A DNA stretch of 64,000 nt from positions 149,628,041 through 149,692,040 of the forward strand of contig CM038053.1 of assembly GCA_021397845.1 (NCBI GenBank), written 5' to 3'. Below, in pieces: positions 43,991 through 55,232 of this stretch (position 1 is its first letter; each line of letters starts with the position of its first letter). The translations under genes were made by a program, and so were the position numbers. The notes beneath the pieces are model-generated. The model worked only from the letters and a program-made list of their open reading frames with translations. It was not told the origin of the DNA and ran no database searches. This DNA comes from Areca catechu (taxonomy: Eukaryota; Streptophyta; Magnoliopsida; Arecales; Arecaceae).

Positions 43991-45562
43991 TGTTTTTCTT
44001 CTTTTAAGCTCAAAATTTTCTTAGTCTTGTAATGTCTCTGTAATAAGAAAACTTTCTTAAATGTAATGAAATGAAAGATTGTCTCCTCCACTCCTTGTCC
44101 CTTGCTTTTATTAGTTATGACTTCTCTTAGGAGGTGTTACTTTATCTCAAGGAGCACCAATGCTTGCCAAATGCCTTTGCAAAGTGATCAATATCATGGC
44201 ATATGTTTTTAGCAAGAAGCCAAGGCTGAAGTTGCAAGTAAGAATGCCGCTGGTCAGAAAGAGAGATTGTTGAAGGTGCATAAGGTATTAAAGAAAGCCT
44301 ATGAAGAAGTAGACCACTATCGCTCATAATATGGAAGGCATATCCTTGAAAGACAATAGTTAAAGGAGAATCACAGAAATTTTTAGAGCAGAGATTTTTC
44401 AGGTATCGTGGGATTTGGTCCTTCGAATAGTCTATCGCCCAAGCAAAAGTTTCTGGCTTAAATTCAATCCTTTCTTCTAGAGAAGTAAGATGGAAATTTG
44501 TCGCTCGAGCAGCATAACTCTAAGATGAACTTCATTGGTCTAGGGAAAATAACTAGCCTCGAATGGTCTTTAAAGAGCAAAAAGCTTAGCAATCGATCTG
44601 ATAGCTAAGGACTTGCCTTTTGCTATTTTTCCCATATCGGTCAGGCTACCTCCCATTGGGTCAAAGTCTCTTCTTGGCAGTCGATCACAGGTGCTCTTGA
44701 AAGGTTAGGGCAGCCCTTCATGGTGTCATATTGATTAGACCAACAACCGGGAGGAGTCACATCGTGCACCAGGAGTCCGTACGTTGGGAGGCTCCAGGGC
44801 CAATTCAAGACATCAGTCGACATCTCCCCATCAATCTGGTCTGGTCTTGGTCACAAAAATACCGTCGATTGAGCCACCGATCTCGATCATAGAGCCATCA
44901 ATAATCTGATCATCGATCCCACTCGAGGGAGCATCATCACATAGTTGGTGCTCAGTTAGCATTAGAAGGTGATACTATGAAAAGTTATATGTTCGATATG
45001 GGCCATCAAGTGGGGTACAATAATTGTAAAGCTCTGGTATAGGTCCTCTACCCGAGCATAGATCTTCATTGTCTACTTCCTTCGGGTATGGATGTCAGCA
45101 AGTTCATCACAGAACTTGTGATGAATCTAAGCCCACCCTAGGGGAAAGGATGGATGCTTCTCATCAAGGGAAGTCACTTCGATCAGAGAATTTTTTGAGG
45201 AACTCAAGAGTAGCCAAAGATCCAACGCTCATGATGTAGCCCATGGAGTAGATGGGTGATCAAGGTCAATCATCCGAGGCAGGATCCTAGAGTGATGTCG
45301 ATTAGCTATCTGGACGGTCATTATGAACCCCAAATCCAGCAAAGGCTAGCTATATTTTGCTTTATTTTTAATCTTTATACATCTTTTCATAGCCTTTAAA
45401 GGTATTTTGTTTAAATGCAACTTTATATATTGCTTATACTTGAGTTTTGTCAATTGAGTGAACTATCTTTCTCATAATAGGTTCTTCGTGAATGACTCAA
45501 GTTACGATCATTGATTTCTATAGGATTCTAATAACAACAGACCACTCAATCATATGGCCATT
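43991..45562. other. Unassigned region between Tat3 ORF and SireB
   Basis: About 1.6 kb. 44200-44335 reads EVASKNAAGQKERLLKVHKV on +, a coiled-coil-like scrap. No Tat pol, LTR or tRNA is recognisable. From 45360 the DNA is AT-rich. It may be decayed Tat3 3' region or another repeat. Confidence 0.4.
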
Positions 45563-46323
45563 TGTTTCCCAGGTGGCTACCCAAGAGGGGGTTGAATTGG
45601 AAATTTAAAAATTTAAAGCAGATAATGTGCAATTAAAAATATCTTATGAGTGTTAGGTGCTGTGATAGAGTAATAAATTACAGAAGCTAAATAGAGTCAA
45701 GTAAGCACAACACAAACACACAAAATTTATAATGGTTCGAAGCAACCCAGCTCCTACGTCCACTACCGAGATACCACTTAAAATTTTCACTATAATACAC
45801 ACTCGAATACAGTAAGGATTGTTTTACAGGATCACAATCCAAAATCTCTACACTTTGGTTTTAATGAGATCACCAAAGAAAATCCAACACCCTTTGATTT
45901 TAAAACAGGCTCACCAAAGAAACCTAACTTGGTTTTACCAAGATCACCAAGAATCCAACACTTGGTTTTTATCAAAGGCTCACTAAGAACCTATTTGGTT
46001 TTCAATCGAGCTCACCAATAACCTATTTGGTTTTCAATCAGGCTCACCAATAGCCCAACAATTCAATAAAATGAATTGAAATAAGTGTAACAATAAATGA
46101 CAAACTCAATTTGTTGGATAGTTGCTGGTGCAGGTTGATAGAAGTCTACTTGGCTTGCACTTGAATAAGCTTTAATTGATTCAGTGGCTTCTTTCCAAAT
46201 TGCTTCAAGCTTTAGATCAGAGTTGGTGAAGACTTGATTGAAAACTTGCTTGAATGCTCTTGTGCTCTCTTCTTGTTGGTAGGTAAGATATTCAATGAAG
46301 CTTTAAAACTTTGAAGAACTTTT
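45563..46323 (-). repeat. SireB 3' LTR, outer part
   Basis: Starts TGTTTCCCAGGTGG, collinear with LTR copy A at 15964. Ends with the CTTTT target site of CV2 (46319-46323). Confidence 0.88.
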
Positions 46324-47955
46324 TGATGCAGAACAAATAAAGGGATGCGATGCGGAAGTAAATTAAGATTAACTAATTTTTTTTGTTGTTTTTATAGGTT
46401 TGTAGAAGTTGGCTTCAAATCAAAGAAAAGTTAACCTAACATTGAATGATACTAATATGATAATTGAAAGCACAATTTTAAGGAAACTAAATTATCAGAG
46501 TAGTTTAGAAGCAACGGATCGCTGGGGGTTGAGAAACTCCCAGACCTAGGGTTTCACTCCGAGCTTTCAACAAAACAGAAATAAAGAGAAGGGAAGGTTT
46601 ATCTAACCTGACAATGATCTTCACAGATTTTGGTGGAAGAACTCTCCCGAGCAGATTGTTGGATCCTCGGAGTCGGATATCTTCGTAATGGATCCTCCAA
46701 TACTGGTCCTTTGGCGGGTTGGCTTCTCCTGAACTCAAGATCTGGAAGAAAAGAAAAACAATTGATGGAATCAGAGAGTCAAGGAAAAGATTTACCAGGT
46801 TGATGAACTTGAAGATCGAAATTGCTGAAAACTGGATTCTCCTGGATGCTGATGTGATTTTCCTTGGAACTTGCTCTGGATCTGAAGTAGCCGGACTGGA
46901 TCTGGATGAAGGTGGACGACCTGGACTTGTAGAGAGAGAGAGGCCGTGGGAGATGGATGGATCTAGGGTTTGGTGGATGGAAAATAATGAAAGGTGGCTA
47001 GGGTTTTGGAATTTCAAGTGGCTAACCTAGGGTTTTGGATAAAGATGGAGATCTCTCACCTCCTCAAGGCTCCAATGGAACCCGGATTACCCCCTCACGG
47101 AGCTCAACACTTAGAATAGTGCGGAAGAAGAGAAACCCAGGTCACTCAACACAAGAGAATAGCAAAAATAATTTTTTTTTCATTAATTTTCTAAAGTTAC
47201 AAAGAGAGGTCTATTATATAGACCTAAAATTTTCTCCTAGCTTGTACAAATTCCCATGTGGGACTAAACTCTTCCAACCCCTAGATTAGGTAGAAAATCC
47301 TCTCCCTTGGCCGACCAAGAGTCCAAAAAAATTGGGACGGCCATAAAGGAATTGTTTTGGAACTTTTATGGCACCTCCTTTGGAGTTGGATTTGGATTTG
47401 GAGTCCTCTTCTTCTTATGGTATTTCTTCTTTTCTTCCACTCCAAGTTAAGCTCTTTGATTTTGATTTGAACTTCAATTAGGAGTAGGTTGGATGTCCTT
47501 CTTTGATTTCTTCTCCAAGAGAAGTTTTCTTCCTTCTTTGCTTAGGTAAATTAGGCAGGTGTGGGCACCTCCTTTAATTTAGCCTCCAATTTGATTTTTC
47601 TTCTTTGGATGTGGGGACCATGACACTGGGATGCCTCTATGGCGCCTCCTGGACTCTGGCGTGTGCTCGGAGTGTGGCTGGGCATGTGGCTTGGAGTGTG
47701 GCCTCCACTTGCTTGAACCTTGAGTTGATTGGAAGAGAAATGTGGCACCATTTTGGACCAAATTGAAACCACATTGGGACTTGCACCGAGTCAACATGAC
47801 TCAACAAAATTTAAATGGTGACTCAAGAAATAAATAAAATAAATTAACTGGTTGACCAGGTCAACCTTTATTACAAACCCTAATTTCTCGGGCAATGTCA
47901 ATCAGAGATCCAAATGGAGCTCTGAAGTCTTCTTCTGAGTCTGGTGCCCGCACCA
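46324..47955 (-). repeat. CV2 3' LTR
   Basis: 1632 bp, TGATGCAG to GCACCA on the + strand, near-identical to 53601-55232. Contains the TATA-bearing palindrome at 47208-47224. The pol stop codon lies inside it (47898). A 170-codon frame on the minus strand is open in both LTR copies but resembles no known protein. Confidence 0.96.
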
Positions 47956-50900
47956 ATTCTCCCAAGGTGGGAGGAACTCGACCCTGTCGAGTAAGGCTCA
48001 AGTTGGCTCTGGTATCTCTCCAAGAGGTCTGGGTCCAATTCTTGTAATTCTTCTCGGGAGATCCAAGAGTCATCAGAATCTGGCCTTCCTTGCCAGCGGA
48101 CCAGGTACCTTTGGTATCCTCGATTACGAGTAGAGATAACCTGATCATCCAGGATCTTTTCAATCTGCTCTTTCCTCACAGGCCAGTTTGTTGGTGGACA
48201 CACAGGGTCGGGATCACTCTCAATGATAGGGTTAGGCTCAAAAGGCTCACTAGGAATCACAGCTGGCTCCCTGTACTCTACTAAGTCTGTAATGTTGAAA
48301 GTAGAGCTAATGCCTAGTTCTGGAGGCAACTCGAGCACATAGGCATTGGATCCTACTCTCTTTACCACTCTAAATGGTCCAGCTCCCCTAGCATGTAACT
48401 TTCTAACGGTTCCAGGAGGAAATCGTTCAGGCCTTAACCTAATCATCACATAGTCTCCCTCAACAAAAGATTTGACTCGCCTTTGAGTATCAGCCAACTT
48501 CTTATAAGTTTCATTACTTAAATTTATTTTGGCATGAATTTCTTTATGCAAGTCTTTTATATGCTGTGCAAAATTCTCAGCAGATTCGGAGACTCGAGTG
48601 TGGACAGGTAAAGGGACTAGGTCAAGAGGTGTGTGAGGTTTGTACCCATGTACAATTTCAAATGGACTCTTACCCGTAGACCTATTGACCGAGTCGTTGT
48701 ATGCAAATTCTGCCCTTGGTAGGTATAAATCCCAATTTCTGGTATTTTCACCAACAAGACATCTCAGCAGATTTCCTAGGCTACGGTTCACTACTTCAGT
48801 TTGGCCATCAGTTTGGGGATGATAGGCAGTTGAAAACTTAAGTTTTGTCCCTAACTTATGCCAAAGGGTCTTCCAAAAGTAACTGGTGAACCGGACATCC
48901 CTATCTGAAATGATTGTCTTAGGTAGGCCATGGAGTCTAACTATCTCATTGAAGAAAAGTGTGGCTACCTTAGACGCATCAAAAGTTTGGGAACAAGGCA
49001 AGAAGTGGGCCATTTTAGAGAATCGGTCGACTACGACACAGATAGAATCATGTCTCCTCTGGGTCTTAGGTAAACCTAACACAAAATCCATACTCACATC
49101 TTGCCAAGGACGATCTGGGACAGGGAGTGGGGTATAAAGGCCAGTGTTTTGTTTTCGCTGTTTGGCAACAGCGCAGGTTCGACATCTAGCTACAATATTA
49201 GCTACATCCCTTTTTAAGCTAGGCCAGAAAAAGTGGTCTTCAATAGCTAGAATGGTCTTGTCTTTTCCAAAATGGCCAGCTAAACCTCCAGCATGGATTT
49301 CCCAAATCAAAAATTCCCTAAGAGAAGTTCTAGGGATGCAAAGCCTATTTTTGAAGAACAAAAAACCATCTACAAGGGTATAATCCTGGTGATTACTAGA
49401 TGGTCCTTGAACTAGATCCTGATACACAGTTGTGAAATCCGGACAAGACTCATATTCCTCTTTGATTTGCTCAAACCCTATGACCTCAGTTCTAACAGAA
49501 GTTAATAACAGAGATCGGCGACTAAGGGCATCAGCTACCTTATTCTCAACTCCAGCCTTATGTTTCAGGACAAAAGTATAGGACTGGATATATTCTACCC
49601 ACTTAGCATGCCTAGGATTAAGCTTCTTTTGGGAGTTCAGAAATCTAAGAGCCTCATGGTCCGAAAATAGTACAAATTCCTGCGGTAGCAAATAATGTCT
49701 CCAGTAACGCAAAGCTTGCACCACCGCATAAAATTCCTTATCATAGGTAGAATACCTAAGCTTAGCATCATTAAGTTTTTCACTAAAGAATGCTATGGGA
49801 TGATTCTCTTGGCTTAGGACTCCACCTATTCCTACACCTGAAGCATCACAGGCAACCTCAAATACTTTAGAAAAATCGGGTAATCTCAGAATGGGTGCCT
49901 GGGTCATTTTATCCTTAAGATCTAGGAAGGCTTTATGGGCTGACTTAGTCCAATGAAATTCTCCCTTCCTAATACAATCAGTGATAGGAGCAGCTAAAGT
50001 ACTAAACCCCTTGATGAATCGCCTATAGAAGGTAGCCAAGCCATGGAAACTTCTAACTTCATGCACATTGGTTGGCTCTGGCCAGTCTACTATGGACTTA
50101 ATCTTCTCAGGATCGGCCGCCACGCCGTCAGGGGTTACTACAAAACCAAGAAAGATAACTCTACTAGTCATGAATTCACACTTCTTAAGATTACCGTAGA
50201 GTCTCTCATTCCTCAAAACTTGGCAGACTGCTCTAAGGTGGTCTAGGTGATCTGTTGGGGTCTTACTATAGATCAGGATGTCATCAAAATAGACCACCAC
50301 AAATTTTCCTATGAAAGCTCTAAGTACCTGGGTCATAATTCTCATGAAAGTACTAGGGGCATTGGACAACCCAAAAGGCATAACAACCCATTCATAAAGA
50401 CCATCCTTAGTTTTGAAAGCAGTTTTCCATTCATCCCCGGGTCTAATCCTAACCTGATGATAGCCGCTTTTGAGATCAATCTTAGAAAAAACCATTGCAC
50501 CAGCCATCATATCAAGCATGTCATCTAGTCTAGGGATGGGAAACCTATATTTGATTGTAATTTTATTGATGGCACGACTGTCAACACACATCCTCCACGT
50601 GCCATCTTTCTTTGGGGTCAGTAAGGCTGGGACTGCACAAGGGCTAAGACTTTCTCTAATAAACCCCTTCCTCAATAATTCTCCAACCTGCTTTTGCAGT
50701 TCTTCATGCTCAGATGGATTCATCCTGTAATGGGGCAAGTTGGGCAAAGTCGCTCCTGGGATTAGATCTATGGCATGCTGGATATCCCTAAGAGGTGGAA
50801 GGTGGTCTGGCAAATCCTCGGGAAAGACATCCTCAAATTCTTTTAACACATGTTTAACTTCTTGAGGAGGCTCTGAGGGTTCCGAAGTTCTAAGTTCCTT

Positions 50901-51440
50901 AGCAGTCAGCATCCAGATGGGTGAACCACTATGAATTTCTTGTTCTAGATCCTTAGCACTGATTAGGTTCACTCCAGTTTTCATCTCCTTAACCTTACCA
51001 ACTCCTTTAGTTACCTTGTCCTTAGGGGGAACGGAATGGATCGTAATCTTCTTCCCTTTGAAATTAAAGACACAGGTATTGGATTTTCCTAAGAGGGTGG
51101 CATCATGATCATACAACCAAGGTCTTCCGAGAATTATACTGCTCACCCCCATGGGTAAGACATCGCACCAAATCTTTTCGTGATAAGATTGCATTTGGAT
51201 TTGGACTTGACATCTAGATTGGATGGGTATGGAGGTAGAATCTACCCAAGAAACCTTATAGGGGTTGGGATGGGGAACTGGGATTAAGCCTAACATCTTG
51301 ACAGTGCTAGTAGAGATGGCATTTACACAGCTCCCACTATCTATGATGATCTTACATACCTTATCCCCTAATTTAAGAAAAGTTTGTAGGATGTTAGTCC
51401 TACGCCAATCCTCTTGAACTGATTCTGGGATAGGATGCAT
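47898..51440 (-). CDS. pol: CV2 pol polyprotein (protease, RT, RNase H, integrase, chromodomain)
   Basis: 1180 residues without interruption. Protease loop IIIDSGSCVNAIS at about 31-43. Reverse transcriptase about 240-470 with VVYFDDILIY near 384. RNase H about 525-650 (CDASGVGIGGVLSQ, FSDHEALRFL, ADALSRRS). Integrase zinc finger about 713-760 (H, H, CRTC), core acids in VSMDFVLGL (about 782), IISDRDVRF (about 846) and GQTEVVNR (about 878). GPY/F-like tail about 985-1050. Chromodomain about 1090-1145 (EKILDDQVIST, YLVRWQGRP, DDSWISREEL). All catalytic residues are present. The ATG at 51440 overlaps gag by 73 bases in the -1 frame; the pol frame is closed by a TGA about 27 bases upstream. The last 19 codons or so lie in the 3' LTR. 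Confidence 0.96.
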   Translation of the reverse strand: MHPIPESVQEDWRRTNILQTFLKLGDKVCKIIIDSGSCVNAISTSTVKMLGLIPVPHPNPYKVSWVDSTSIPIQSRCQVQIQMQSYHEKIWCDVLPMGVSSIILGRPWLYDHDATLLGKSNTCVFNFKGKKITIHSVPPKDKVTKGVGKVKEMKTGVNLISAKDLEQEIHSGSPIWMLTAKELRTSEPSEPPQEVKHVLKEFEDVFPEDLPDHLPPLRDIQHAIDLIPGATLPNLPHYRMNPSEHEELQKQVGELLRKGFIRESLSPCAVPALLTPKKDGTWRMCVDSRAINKITIKYRFPIPRLDDMLDMMAGAMVFSKIDLKSGYHQVRIRPGDEWKTAFKTKDGLYEWVVMPFGLSNAPSTFMRIMTQVLRAFIGKFVVVYFDDILIYSKTPTDHLDHLRAVCQVLRNERLYGNLKKCEFMTSRVIFLGFVVTPDGVAADPEKIKSIVDWPEPTNVHEVRSFHGLATFYRRFIKGFSTLAAPITDCIRKGEFHWTKSAHKAFLDLKDKMTQAPILRLPDFSKVFEVACDASGVGIGGVLSQENHPIAFFSEKLNDAKLRYSTYDKEFYAVVQALRYWRHYLLPQEFVLFSDHEALRFLNSQKKLNPRHAKWVEYIQSYTFVLKHKAGVENKVADALSRRSLLLTSVRTEVIGFEQIKEEYESCPDFTTVYQDLVQGPSSNHQDYTLVDGFLFFKNRLCIPRTSLREFLIWEIHAGGLAGHFGKDKTILAIEDHFFWPSLKRDVANIVARCRTCAVAKQRKQNTGLYTPLPVPDRPWQDVSMDFVLGLPKTQRRHDSICVVVDRFSKMAHFLPCSQTFDASKVATLFFNEIVRLHGLPKTIISDRDVRFTSYFWKTLWHKLGTKLKFSTAYHPQTDGQTEVVNRSLGNLLRCLVGENTRNWDLYLPRAEFAYNDSVNRSTGKSPFEIVHGYKPHTPLDLVPLPVHTRVSESAENFAQHIKDLHKEIHAKINLSNETYKKLADTQRRVKSFVEGDYVMIRLRPERFPPGTVRKLHARGAGPFRVVKRVGSNAYVLELPPELGISSTFNITDLVEYREPAVIPSEPFEPNPIIESDPDPVCPPTNWPVRKEQIEKILDDQVISTRNRGYQRYLVRWQGRPDSDDSWISREELQELDPDLLERYQSQLEPYSTGSSSSHLGRIGAGTRLRRRLQSSIWISD
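47956..47966 (-). other. CV2 polypurine tract
   Basis: Minus-strand CTTGGGAGAAT immediately before the 3' LTR start TGGTGCGGGC. It is also translated as part of pol. Confidence 0.78.
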
Positions 51441-52693
51441 CTTACAACTCCTAATTGGTCAGATTCATTGGGTTCCTCCTCTCCTTCATACTCCTCAACC
51501 AAATTCATTCCGGCCTCATAAACTTCTTCTTCAAATTCCTCACTGGGCTCGGAATTATCATTCTCTCCCTCTTCTATGTAAAGGGATCTCCGTGGGCACT
51601 GGCTAGCAACATGACCTACCTTATGACACTTGAAACAGGCTATGGCAGTACACTGACTGGAAATGTGACCTGGTTTCTGACACTTAAAACAGGTGATATT
51701 TGAACTAGGGGTTCTCTGGGTGTCAGGTGCCTTACCTTTGTCCATGGGCCTAGGGGTAGAAGTACCCTGAAAAGGTTTACTAGGGATAACTTGGCTAGGT
51801 CCATTCCTTGGGATTGGGGCACTAACCCTAGAAGGTATAGGTCCTCTCTGAAATTTCTCAGTGTTCAGTGCAATCTGGTAGGCTTGGCCTAGATCAGTAA
51901 CCTCTCTTAGAAATAATTCTCTCTTGATATCTTCCCTCAGTCCAGCCCTAAATCTAGACAAAGTGACTTCGTGGGCTTCACTCACATCACATCTCATTAG
52001 GTATTCATCAAAAGTAGTTATGTAGTCTGAGACAGATCGGTTTCCTTGTTTCAGGTTTTGCCATTGGTCTAACAGGTTTTGCTGGTATGAAATGGGTAGG
52101 TATTTATCTCTCAATTTTTCTTTCATACCCTGCCAAGTGGTTATGGGCTCAACATTCCGTCTCCTAGTGGTTAGCTCAATGTTCCCCCAGTATAACCTAG
52201 CTTGACGCACTAATTTCATCTTGGCAAACTTGTATTTCCTCTCCTCAGACATAGCATACCACTCAAAGTATTGATCCATCTCACCCTCCCAATCAGAATA
52301 CACCTTAGGGTTCAGACTACCATCAAAAGTGGGTGCATCTAATTTGATGTTCCTGATGAACCTATCATCTCTATCTTCAGGCTCTGGGTCAGGCCTCCTA
52401 TGATTAGGTTCGGGATCTCTATATAAAGGCCTTCTAGGCTCTTGATGTGGGTGAGGTTGAGGCACATTAAAATCGGGGTCAGGAGTCCAATTCCGATGTC
52501 TAGGTTCTTCAAGTACTTGGACTCGGTCCCTAAGTTGGGTAAGATCCTCATGAATTTGTGCGTTAAACTGGGCCACAGTGTTTGTCATATCCTGATTCAT
52601 TTTAGCCATACTTTCAGTAAGAGTTCTGATCATGGCCTCTAAATCAGGTTGGGTTTGACCAGGTTGATATGGCACTCCGTTTCTGGTAGACAT
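51368..52693 (-). CDS. gag: CV2 gag
   Basis: 441 residues. N-terminal coiled-coil-like stretch (MIRTLTESMAKMNQDMTNTV), Pro/Arg-rich linker, then the capsid-type gag core at about 135-260 (YSDWEGEMDQYFEWYAMSEE, LYWGNIELTTRRRNVEPITT, LRDKYLPISYQQNLLDQWQN). Two CCHC zinc knuckles, CFKCQKPGHISSQC and CFKCHKVGHVASQC, lie at about 332-366 with all ligands intact. The tail is acidic. The ATG at 52693 follows the leader; no competing upstream ATG gives a longer frame. It ends at 51368, inside pol's start. It should form the particle and package RNA. Confidence 0.95.
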   Translation of the reverse strand: MSTRNGVPYQPGQTQPDLEAMIRTLTESMAKMNQDMTNTVAQFNAQIHEDLTQLRDRVQVLEEPRHRNWTPDPDFNVPQPHPHQEPRRPLYRDPEPNHRRPDPEPEDRDDRFIRNIKLDAPTFDGSLNPKVYSDWEGEMDQYFEWYAMSEERKYKFAKMKLVRQARLYWGNIELTTRRRNVEPITTWQGMKEKLRDKYLPISYQQNLLDQWQNLKQGNRSVSDYITTFDEYLMRCDVSEAHEVTLSRFRAGLREDIKRELFLREVTDLGQAYQIALNTEKFQRGPIPSRVSAPIPRNGPSQVIPSKPFQGTSTPRPMDKGKAPDTQRTPSSNITCFKCQKPGHISSQCTAIACFKCHKVGHVASQCPRRSLYIEEGENDNSEPSEEFEEEVYEAGMNLVEEYEGEEEPNESDQLGVVRCILSQNQFKRIGVGLTSYKLFLN

Positions 52694-53580
52694 GATGATT
52701 CAAGCAAGCACACAAAATGAGACTAGACTAAATCGACTACTGGATTACTAGACCTAGAGTCCAAACTAGATGCCCAATTAGAGTGGCAAGCTAGCCTGTA
52801 GTAACTCAGGACTCAGCCAGGCAGGTGTAAGGGGAGTGTTAGGTCCCTGATTGCCAATCCTAGACACCAATCAGTGATTGGCCAGGTAGGCGGACCAGCA
52901 TACAAGCCCTTCGAGAATGGATCCCTGAACCACCGTTCTAGACACTGAGTGCTAAGCACACACATAATAACTCGGCAAACTGACTCAACACTAGCCTAGA
53001 CCCGACCAATTGGTGTCCCTAGCCCACTAGGACAAATTAGGTCTAACTGATTTTAAATTAGGTCTAGGTTCGAATGATTGGATGGTGGTTTTGGGCTAAG
53101 GAGAGGTAATCAACTCCTCCCCTTATCTTAGATGCTCAATTGCCCTTAAGTAAATTATGAGATGATCACTCCAAAAAGAATTGAATTGCATAACACAAAA
53201 AATAGAGTTATATTTTAATGCTCAGAATTTTTACCGAAACCAATAAATCACAGAAAAATTATGAAAAATAGGTTCAATTATACTGGTTTCAACGAAGCAA
53301 AAATCATGCAATTTGTAGTTTTATGTAGGGAGAAATAATTCAGACAACAGGGCAATTACGGGCTGCAACTAGATTGTCCTCCCCGTTTATAATCCCTGCT
53401 ACGAAGTTATAACCCAATGGATCCCCTACACGCCCTAAGAACACCCCGTGGAATGGGAGGAGGAGGCTTGCGCCTCGCTTAGTTCCTAGGACCGGACGTC
53501 CTGGGGAGTCTACTTCGAGCAGACAAAATAAAAAGAGAAAACAATCAAAACAAGCAAGCAAGCAAATCAGAAACCCTAGA
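52694..53580 (-). other. CV2 untranslated leader
   Basis: About 890 bp between the primer-binding site and gag. An 85-codon open frame at 53340-53597 overlaps the primer-binding site and is not convincing. No other feature seen. Confidence 0.75.
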
Positions 53581-53596
53581 CTGGGCTCTGATACCA
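53581..53596 (-). other. CV2 primer-binding site
   Basis: Minus-strand TGGTATCAGAGCCCAG, four bases after the 5' LTR end. Matches the 3' end of plant initiator-Met tRNA. Confidence 0.92.
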
Positions 53597-53600
53597 AAAA

Positions 53601-55232
53601 TGATGCAGAACAAATAAAGGGATGCGATGCGGAAGTAAATTAAGATTAACTAATTTTTTTGTTGTTTTTATAGGTTTGTAGAAGTTGGCTTCAAATCAAA
53701 GAAAAGTTAACCTAACATTGAATGATACTAATATGATAATTGAAAGCACAATTTTAAGGAAACTAAATTATCAGAGTAGTTTAGAAGCAACGGATCGCTG
53801 GGGGTTGAGAAACTCCCAGACCTAGGGTTTCACTCCGAGCTTTCAACAAAACAGAAATAAAGAGAAGGGAAGGTTTATCTAACCAGACAATGATCTTCAC
53901 AGATTTTGGTGGAAGAACTCTCCCGAGCAGATTGTTGGATCCTCGGAGTCGGATATCTTCGTAATGGATCCTCCAATACTGGTCCTTTGGCGGGTTGGCT
54001 TCTCCTGAACTCAAGATCTGGAAGAGAAGAAAAACAATTGATGGAATCAGAGAGTCAAGGAAAAGATTTACCAGGTTGATGAACTTGAAGATCGAAATTG
54101 CTGAAAACTGGATTCTCCTGGATGCTGATGTGATTTTCCTTGGAACTTGCTCTGGATCTGAAGTAGCCGGACTGGATCTGGATGAAGGTGGACGACCTGG
54201 ACTTGTAGAGAGAGAGAGGCCGTGGGAGATGGATGGATCTAGGGTTTGGTGGATGGAAAATAATGAAAGGTGGCTAGGGTTTTGGAATTTCAAGTGGCTA
54301 ACCTAGGGTTTTGGATAAAGATGGAGATCTCTCACCTCCTCAAGGCTCCAATGGAACCCGGATTACCCCCTCACGGAGCTCAACACTTAGAATAGTGCAG
54401 AAGAAGAGAAACCCAGGTCACTCAACACAAGAGAATAGCAAAAATAATTTTTTTTTCATTAATTTTCTAAAGTTACAAAGAGAGGTCTATTATATAGACC
54501 TAAAATTTTCTCCTAGCTTGTACAAATTCCATGTGGGACTAAACTCTTCCAACCCCTAGATTAGGTAGAAAATCCTCTCCCTTGGCCGACCAAGAGTCCA
54601 AAAAAAATTGGGACGGCCATAAAGGAATTGTTTTGGAACTTTTATGGCACCTCCTTTGGAGTTGGATTTGGATTTGGAGTCCTCTTCTTCTTATGGTATT
54701 TCTTCTTTTCTTCCACTCCAAGTTAAGCTCTTTGATTTTGATTTGAACTTCAATTAGGAGTAGGTTGGATGTCCTTCTTTGATTTCTTCTCCAAGAGAAG
54801 TTTTCTTCCTTCTTTGCTTAGGTAAATTAGGCAGGTGTGGGCACCTCCTTTAATTTAGCCTCCAATTTAATTTTTTCTTCTTTGGATGTGGGGACCATGA
54901 CACTGGGATGCCTCTATGGCGCCTCCTGGACTCTGGCGTGTGCTCGGAGTGTGGCTGGGCGTGTGGCTTGGAGTGTGGCCTCCACTTGCTTGAACCTTGA
55001 GTTGATTGGAAGAGAAATGTGGCACCATTTTGGACCAAATTGAAACCACATTGGGACTTGCACCGAGTCAACATGACTCAACAAAATTTAAATGGTGACT
55101 CAAGAAATAAATAAAATAAATAAACTGGTTGACCAGGTCAACCTTTATTACAAACCCTAATTTCTCGGGCAATGTCAATCAGAGATCCAAATGGAGCTCT
55201 GAAGTCTTCTTCTGAGTCTGGTGCCCGCACCA
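53601..55232 (-). repeat. CV2 5' LTR
   Basis: 1632 bp, near-identical partner of 46324-47955, flanked outside by the CTTTT target duplication and inside by the primer-binding site. Drives transcription on the minus strand. Confidence 0.96.
54484..54500 (-). promoter_or_regulatory. CV2 LTR TATA box in a palindrome
   Basis: On the element's strand GGTCTATATAATAGACC: a TATATAA box whose flanks GGTCTA and TAGACC are inverted repeats. Identical in the 3' LTR (47208-47224). The promoter role is inferred from sequence and location. Confidence 0.6.

Larger units (their letters stand above)
46324..55232 (-). mobile_element. CV2: intact young chromovirus (Ty3/gypsy)
   Basis: 8909-bp element with two 1632-bp LTRs, initiator-Met primer-binding site, complete gag and pol frames with chromodomain, polypurine tract, and 5-bp target duplication CTTTT (46319-46323 and 55233-55237). 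The LTR pair differs at six substitutions and five one-base indels that I can see by eye. It is the only element here that looks coding-competent. Its pol closely matches the CV1 remnant. Confidence 0.96.

Noticed and set aside
46505..47017. 170-codon open frame in both CV2 LTRs (also 53781-54293)
   Set aside because: Preserved only because the LTRs are nearly identical; the opposite strand is open too and the composition (Ser/Pro/Leu) does not suggest a known protein.
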